A stretch of DNA of 36,973 nt from Lingula anatina (taxonomy: Eukaryota; Brachiopoda; Lingulata; Lingulida; Lingulidae), in assembly GCF_001039355.2 (NCBI RefSeq), contig NW_019775830.1, forward strand, positions 78,808 to 115,780, read 5' to 3'. Within the stretch, counting starts at the first letter, position 1, and the number at the start of each line of letters is the position of its first letter. Below, one piece after another: positions 32,306 through 36,973 of the stretch. Under the pieces are notes generated by a model that made no database searches, was not told where the DNA came from, and saw only the letters and a list, made by a program, of their open reading frames with translations. The position numbers and the translations under genes were made by a program.

Positions 32306-35300
32306 ATGGAGGGTTTGAACTGGCCTAGTTTTCTCGAATTTTTAAATGTATTATTGTGTGTTCTGCATGCTACTCATGCTCAGGATGTAATGGTATGTGG
32401 TGGATTTGTTAAAGCAGACGTAGAGATCAATTTTTCTCAAGTAGAGGTGAGTGTTGCCAAGTCTACACACGACTACGCTTTAACTTTCTCTCTCTCCCTC
32501 TCTCACTCTCTGTCATTGTGACAGACACACAAACATTAAATTGTACAGTCATTTCTTTTCTTAGATTCATTCACCTGTCTCTCTCTGTACACATAAGGGG
32601 GTATGCGGAGGGGTGGGTGGAGAGGAGTCAAGTGACGATTAATTATATAGCCATTACCATCTTCAGTGGATGGCTGCTTTTTTTCTGGTTTTCATTTGGC
32701 TTAGTTCAAAGGTACTTGTCAGTATGATTTTTTTTAACAATTGCACAGAAATAAAAAAAAAGGTTTGTGTAAGGAGAAAGAAACAAAAGCTAAAACTCTC
32801 CTCAAGGCTACGAGGTAAAAGAAAGAAAAGTAATCTGTACTGTGCACCAATATATATTTATGAATAAATTACATTTCCTATTTTTCCTTGGCAGGTAAAA
32901 CTTTATACACCTCAGGGTAGCTTGAAGTATTCCACAGACTGTGCCCCAAACAATGGTTACTACTCCATCCCTCTCTACGATAAAGGGGATTTTATACTGA
33001 AGGTGGAGCCACCTGATGGCTGGAGTTTTGGTAAGTTAAGAGGCACTTCTGCATAGTTGTTGAATATTCTAGTTTTTACATTGTCACAGTTCATATTTAC
33101 TGCCATTGAAAATATCCTAATTGTTGTATTTCAAGCATGATTAGTTCCAAAATTGGTGATACTCTGTTATTTAAAAGTCTGTCTGTTGAACAATGAAGAA
33201 ACATTCAGTGATTTGGTTATTTGTTGGACAAGATCGACTTTCTAGAAAGTCACAGTCTGTGTGATTTCTTCAGTTTGTAACATTCATAAGTTATTTTATT
33301 ATTTGTAATTTTTTCACCTGCTAGATCCAGCCCAAGTGGAATTACATATAGATGGAGCCACTGATCCCTGCAGTAAAGGAGCAGACATCAACTTTCAATT
33401 CCAAGGTTTTGGTATTGAGGGGCAGGTAATAACAGAGTGACATTAATTTCAAAAATCTAAATTTTTTATTTGCGGTTTTCAATCTTGGTCAGAAGGTTGC
33501 AATCCATTTCTATCCTCTTTTTTTAAAACCCCAAATCATGTCACTAATAGGATATCAGATACAGATATTATGTTGAATCACAATGATTGCAAGCTCTGTG
33601 TAAGAATATTTATTTTAAGCCTCTGAAATTACTGAAGGCTTATTCACTGGTGCCCACTGTGCTTTTTTTAAACTAGTTATTCACACAGAGAAATGCTGGT
33701 TAGGGGACAGCTTTAACAAAGGAGCTTAAAACTGAAAGTTGGTCTGAACTAGAGCAAATTTTAGATGTTTTACATCAAGAAAAAATGGCTACATATGCAT
33801 ACCAGTTGTTACTTTTTGTTATCACAGGACTAGGGCAGACTTGAATTTGAAATAGACTAAAATAGTTGTATAAAAGTTTGAAACCGAACTTGGTTGTAAA
33901 GGGTTGCAGCAGCTTAAAAGCTGTTATCAGACCATAAATAGATCAATAAATTTAAAAATAGTATATTTTCTCCTTTATATGATTCCATTTTAGGTCATTA
34001 GCAAAGGTACCACCCAGGGTCCAGCTGGGATCCAGGTCTTCTTGAAGAAAGAGGGCGCTGCCGAGGTCCTTCAGAGCCAGAAGACGGGGCCAGACGGTGG
34101 CTACAAGTTCACCAAGGTTCTGCCAGGGAATTATGTGGTGGAAGCCAGTCATCCTAAGTGGGAGTTTGAGAAGGTAATGGCTTGTGAATTTGCTTTAATT
34201 AGTTCATGGCAAGTGACAATTTATAGAATTTTAAGATTTATAGAATTATTTAAAATGTGTTTGCTTTTAGATGATGAAGAATAACATGTTCTAATGGACT
34301 AATGCTAGTTTTGAAAATGTGAAATTTCTGTTATTATTGAGGTGAACTTGTAGTTATGTGCAATTATTATATTGGTATAGATTATATAACACATAATATG
34401 TTATTCTATTTGTTAAAGAATATGCCTGCATCATGGACCCAAATTTTTAATACCTTTCCGTTCAAATTCGTCACCAAATTTTGTAATAATGATATTAGCA
34501 AACCAACATTTCAAACTATTACTGACCAGTGGGTATGTTCTGTGTCTATTTATCTCTGCAGGCCAAGGTGGAGGTGACCGTTGGAAATGCCAACACGAAG
34601 GTAGTCAACAACATAGTGATAGCAGGGTATGACGTCCATGTAAGTAAAAACTGGATGTGGCATGATCTGGGAATGTAGACATAGGCATCACCATTGTAAT
34701 AACTATCACTTTTGAAACATTGTTGTTAATTATAAGGTGTTTTTACGTAGGTGACACCATAGATGAACTGTTAGTCTTTACAATGCATTACTGAACATTT
34801 TCACTTAACACATTTTTCTCTTGACAATGTCTAGACAGTGTAGGTAGGTGAAAAGTAGAAACAGAATGTTAATATCATGTGTTTTGTTTTTTCATTGTTT
34901 TTAACAGGGTCAGGTTTTGAGTGAAGGGGAACCAATAAAGGGAGTAAATTTTGTGCTCTTTTCCAAGACCATAAAACAAAAGGTAAACCATTTTATTTAA
35001 ATGTCATTTTATGGTATGTTAGTTCTTAAAAATTTTTCAACTAAAAAAGATCATAAGTTTCTTTGGCATGTGGTTTTAAAATGTGAAGTCAAAAGGACAT
35101 TACTTCATGGCAAACATACACACACATTTCCATGTTAGAATTTTAGTTGAAATCTCAAGCCATATCTGTGTAGTTGATATAATTTAACTGACAGTAGTTG
35201 TGTTATTTCAATATTTCTGTTTGAGATATCTGACATGTGTAGTTACAAAATTGGTGTTATCGAATTTCAGGATGTCAACAAGTGTGATAAGACGCCCATT

Positions 35301-36843
35301 AAAGGTGTTGGTGTGCCAGAGGGGAGCAAACAGCTGTGTTTTGTGGTCTCTCAGCTGGATGGAAAGTTTCTTTTCCCAAGCTTGCCCTCAGGCAGCTATT
35401 CCCTGGTAATTTTTTTTAACAGATGAACAGTAATAAAAAATGGATTTTATGTTTGACTTTTATTGTGGCAGCATGAAATGAACAGTAATTAAGAAATCCT
35501 GGTCTTGTGCTTCAGATTTTTTTCTGAGTGGTGCCTCAAAATGAACAGTAAATGTAGAGCAGCACATTTACCAATTGCTAAATTGCAATTTAGTACAAAG
35601 CTTCATATCCATGCTCCAAGTAATATATTATTGTAAATCAGTTCTATTGATCATTATTCTAAAGCAAATAGTTTTACAGGATTATAACATAATTTTATTG
35701 ACTTCATTAGATATTGCAGTATAAGATTTACTAAGCCATTTTTCCCCTTCAGATCCCATACTACAAGGGAGAGAAGATCAAGTTTGATGTCCTCCCAGAG
35801 CTGATAGATGTCCAGGTGAACCACGGCACTGTCAACATCAAGGTAAGGCTGGATCTGTTCTTTGATTTGATTATCTGAGTCAGTTTTATTAAAAAATTCT
35901 ATCCACAGCTGTTTAATTTTGTCAAAAAAATCATTATGTGATGATATAAATGAGGAATTGAAAATATTATAGATCCAGTCTGAAACTGACTCTTAGGTGA
36001 ATGGTGATTATCAAGATTAAGTATTTAGTTATCATGATTAATTTATGATGTAGAAATGCATAATAGAGTTCCTTTATGCTGTTACTGTAGTCAATCTTAC
36101 AAGCCTTCATTATGTGTCTAAAGGCAGACTAATGGTGGAAAGCTTTGATTGGATTCGGCCTTAATGTGTTTTTATTTTCAGGAACCGTTTCAAGTGGCAG
36201 GGTTCTCAGTCACTGGCAGGGTCCTTGAGGCAGCACAGGTGAGCCTGCCATTTAGAGCAGACCACTTAAAAATTTTGCTGTTCCATGCTTTTGTTGTCTG
36301 ATACTATCACTGTGTTGCAAAGAATAGAAAGTTATTGGATATTTTAATTGTTGTTTTGATGAATTTCCCACCCTCTGATTAAAGAGGATTTTCTTCGCTG
36401 TTTTGATTTATACCATTTTTCTTACCTTAGACAGTTTAATAAGTGTTTTTTTAAAGGGATTACAAATTTATTGAATTTTGATTTGTTGTCTGATACTATC
36501 TGTGTGTTAATGCAAAGAATTGAAATTTTTTGGATAATTAAATTGTTTAATTGATGAAATTTCCCATCCATCATCCTCTGATAAAAAAAACAGAGGGTTC
36601 TCTTTTTCTTGTCAACAAAAGTTGAAAATTTTTATAACCCCAGGGGTCTGGTGTGGCCAATGCCCAGTTGTCTATAGATGGGAAGCGACTGGCAGTGACC
36701 AATGCAGAAGGTATCTACCAACTGGAGAACATGAAGACAGGCACTTACAAGATCAAGGTGGAGGCGAACAGGATTTATTTTGATGATGTGTCCATGAAGA
36801 TCTCCCCAAACACGCCACAGTTGCCTGATATCATTGCATCAAA
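32306..36843 (+). CDS. NOMO: NOMO (nodal modulator), 5' part: first ten coding exons
   Basis: NOMO is a large ER membrane glycoprotein with a string of Ig-like, carboxypeptidase-regulatory-like beta domains in the lumen. With nicalin and TMEM147 it forms the BOS complex of the multipass translocon; it was first described as a Nodal antagonist. Exons: 32306-32446, 32895-33030, 33325-33425, 33994-34173, 34562-34639, 34908-34982, 35271-35405, 35753-35842, 36182-36238 and 36644-36843, all in frame, about 397 aa. Residues 1 to about 25 are a signal peptide. Strong family blocks are CGGFVKADVEINFS, STDCAPNNGYYSIPLYDKGD, FILKVEPPDGWSF, GPAGIQVFLKK, SLPSGSYSL, GFSVTGRVLEAAQ and ISPNTPQLPDIIA. The human protein is about 1,220 aa, so about two thirds lies beyond the window. 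The final exon ends in phase 2 at GTGAGT. Confidence 0.95.
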
Positions 36844-36867
36844 GTGAGTGGATTTTCAGAATATAGA

Positions 36868-36870
<3 letters not shown>

Positions 36871-36920
<50 letters not shown>
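36871..36920 (+). repeat. Poly-T tract of 50 bases
   Basis: Uninterrupted T run 27 bp after the last visible NOMO exon, followed by a further T9 run. The length is probably approximate, since homopolymers of this size are poorly resolved. It could be an inserted poly-A tail of a retroelement on the - strand, but no element body is visible before the window ends. Confidence 0.9.
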
Positions 36921-36921
<1 letters not shown>

Positions 36922-36973
36922 GAAATGTGTTTTTTTTTTGCAATTTTTAACCTTTTGTGGACCACAAACCCCC

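Overview
This is an animal nuclear DNA window. Genes are split by GT-AG introns of roughly 80 bp to 3 kb. Introns and spacers are AT-rich and carry many simple repeats: (GT)n, (GA)n, (ATT)n, (AAT)n, (CA)n. I read six protein-coding genes, all of animal type. Frequent ACATGTA-like strings, local TAGGCCTA-like strings and an eight-cysteine defensin-like gene resemble marine invertebrates, perhaps a mollusc or another lophotrochozoan. That placement is inference, not proof.

Layout. 231-2267 (+) holds the last five coding exons of serine hydroxymethyltransferase (SHMT). 5358-10184 (-) holds a complete SLC35B1 gene (ER nucleotide/nucleotide-sugar transporter), tail-to-tail with SHMT. 10518-14060 (+) holds a complete CFAP410 (C21orf2) ciliary leucine-rich-repeat gene, head-to-head with SLC35B1 across about 330 bp that carries two outward-facing CCAAT boxes. 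14061-16669 is mostly non-coding. 16670-23049 and 24685-29536 (+) are two tandem paralogues of an FMN-dependent 2-hydroxyacid oxidase, with seven exons each and matching phases. 30845-31322 (-) is a two-exon gene for a short secreted eight-cysteine, defensin-like peptide. 32306-36843 (+) holds the first ten coding exons of NOMO, an ER membrane-protein-biogenesis factor, and runs off the right edge.

The sequence contains assembly scars. Each of the three single N bases (6144, 12016, 16091) lies at the start of a second copy of sequence already present just upstream. Two of these duplications hit coding exons (SLC35B1 exon 6, CFAP410 exons 2-3), and in both cases using the two copies together would break the reading frame. 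They are best read as false (haplotypic or misjoined) duplications. A fourth duplication, of about 336 bp with no N, moves hydroxyacid-oxidase intron 3 sequence into intron 4.

The most biologically interesting items are two. The hydroxyacid-oxidase pair keeps the catalytic Lys/His/Arg but has changed residues at the substrate-pocket Tyr and Trp positions, has no peroxisomal C-terminal signal, and in one copy has a hydrophobic N-terminus. The defensin-like peptide is strongly acidic, which is unusual for a membrane-active defensin. I saw no prokaryotic-type system, CRISPR array, rRNA or convincing tRNA.
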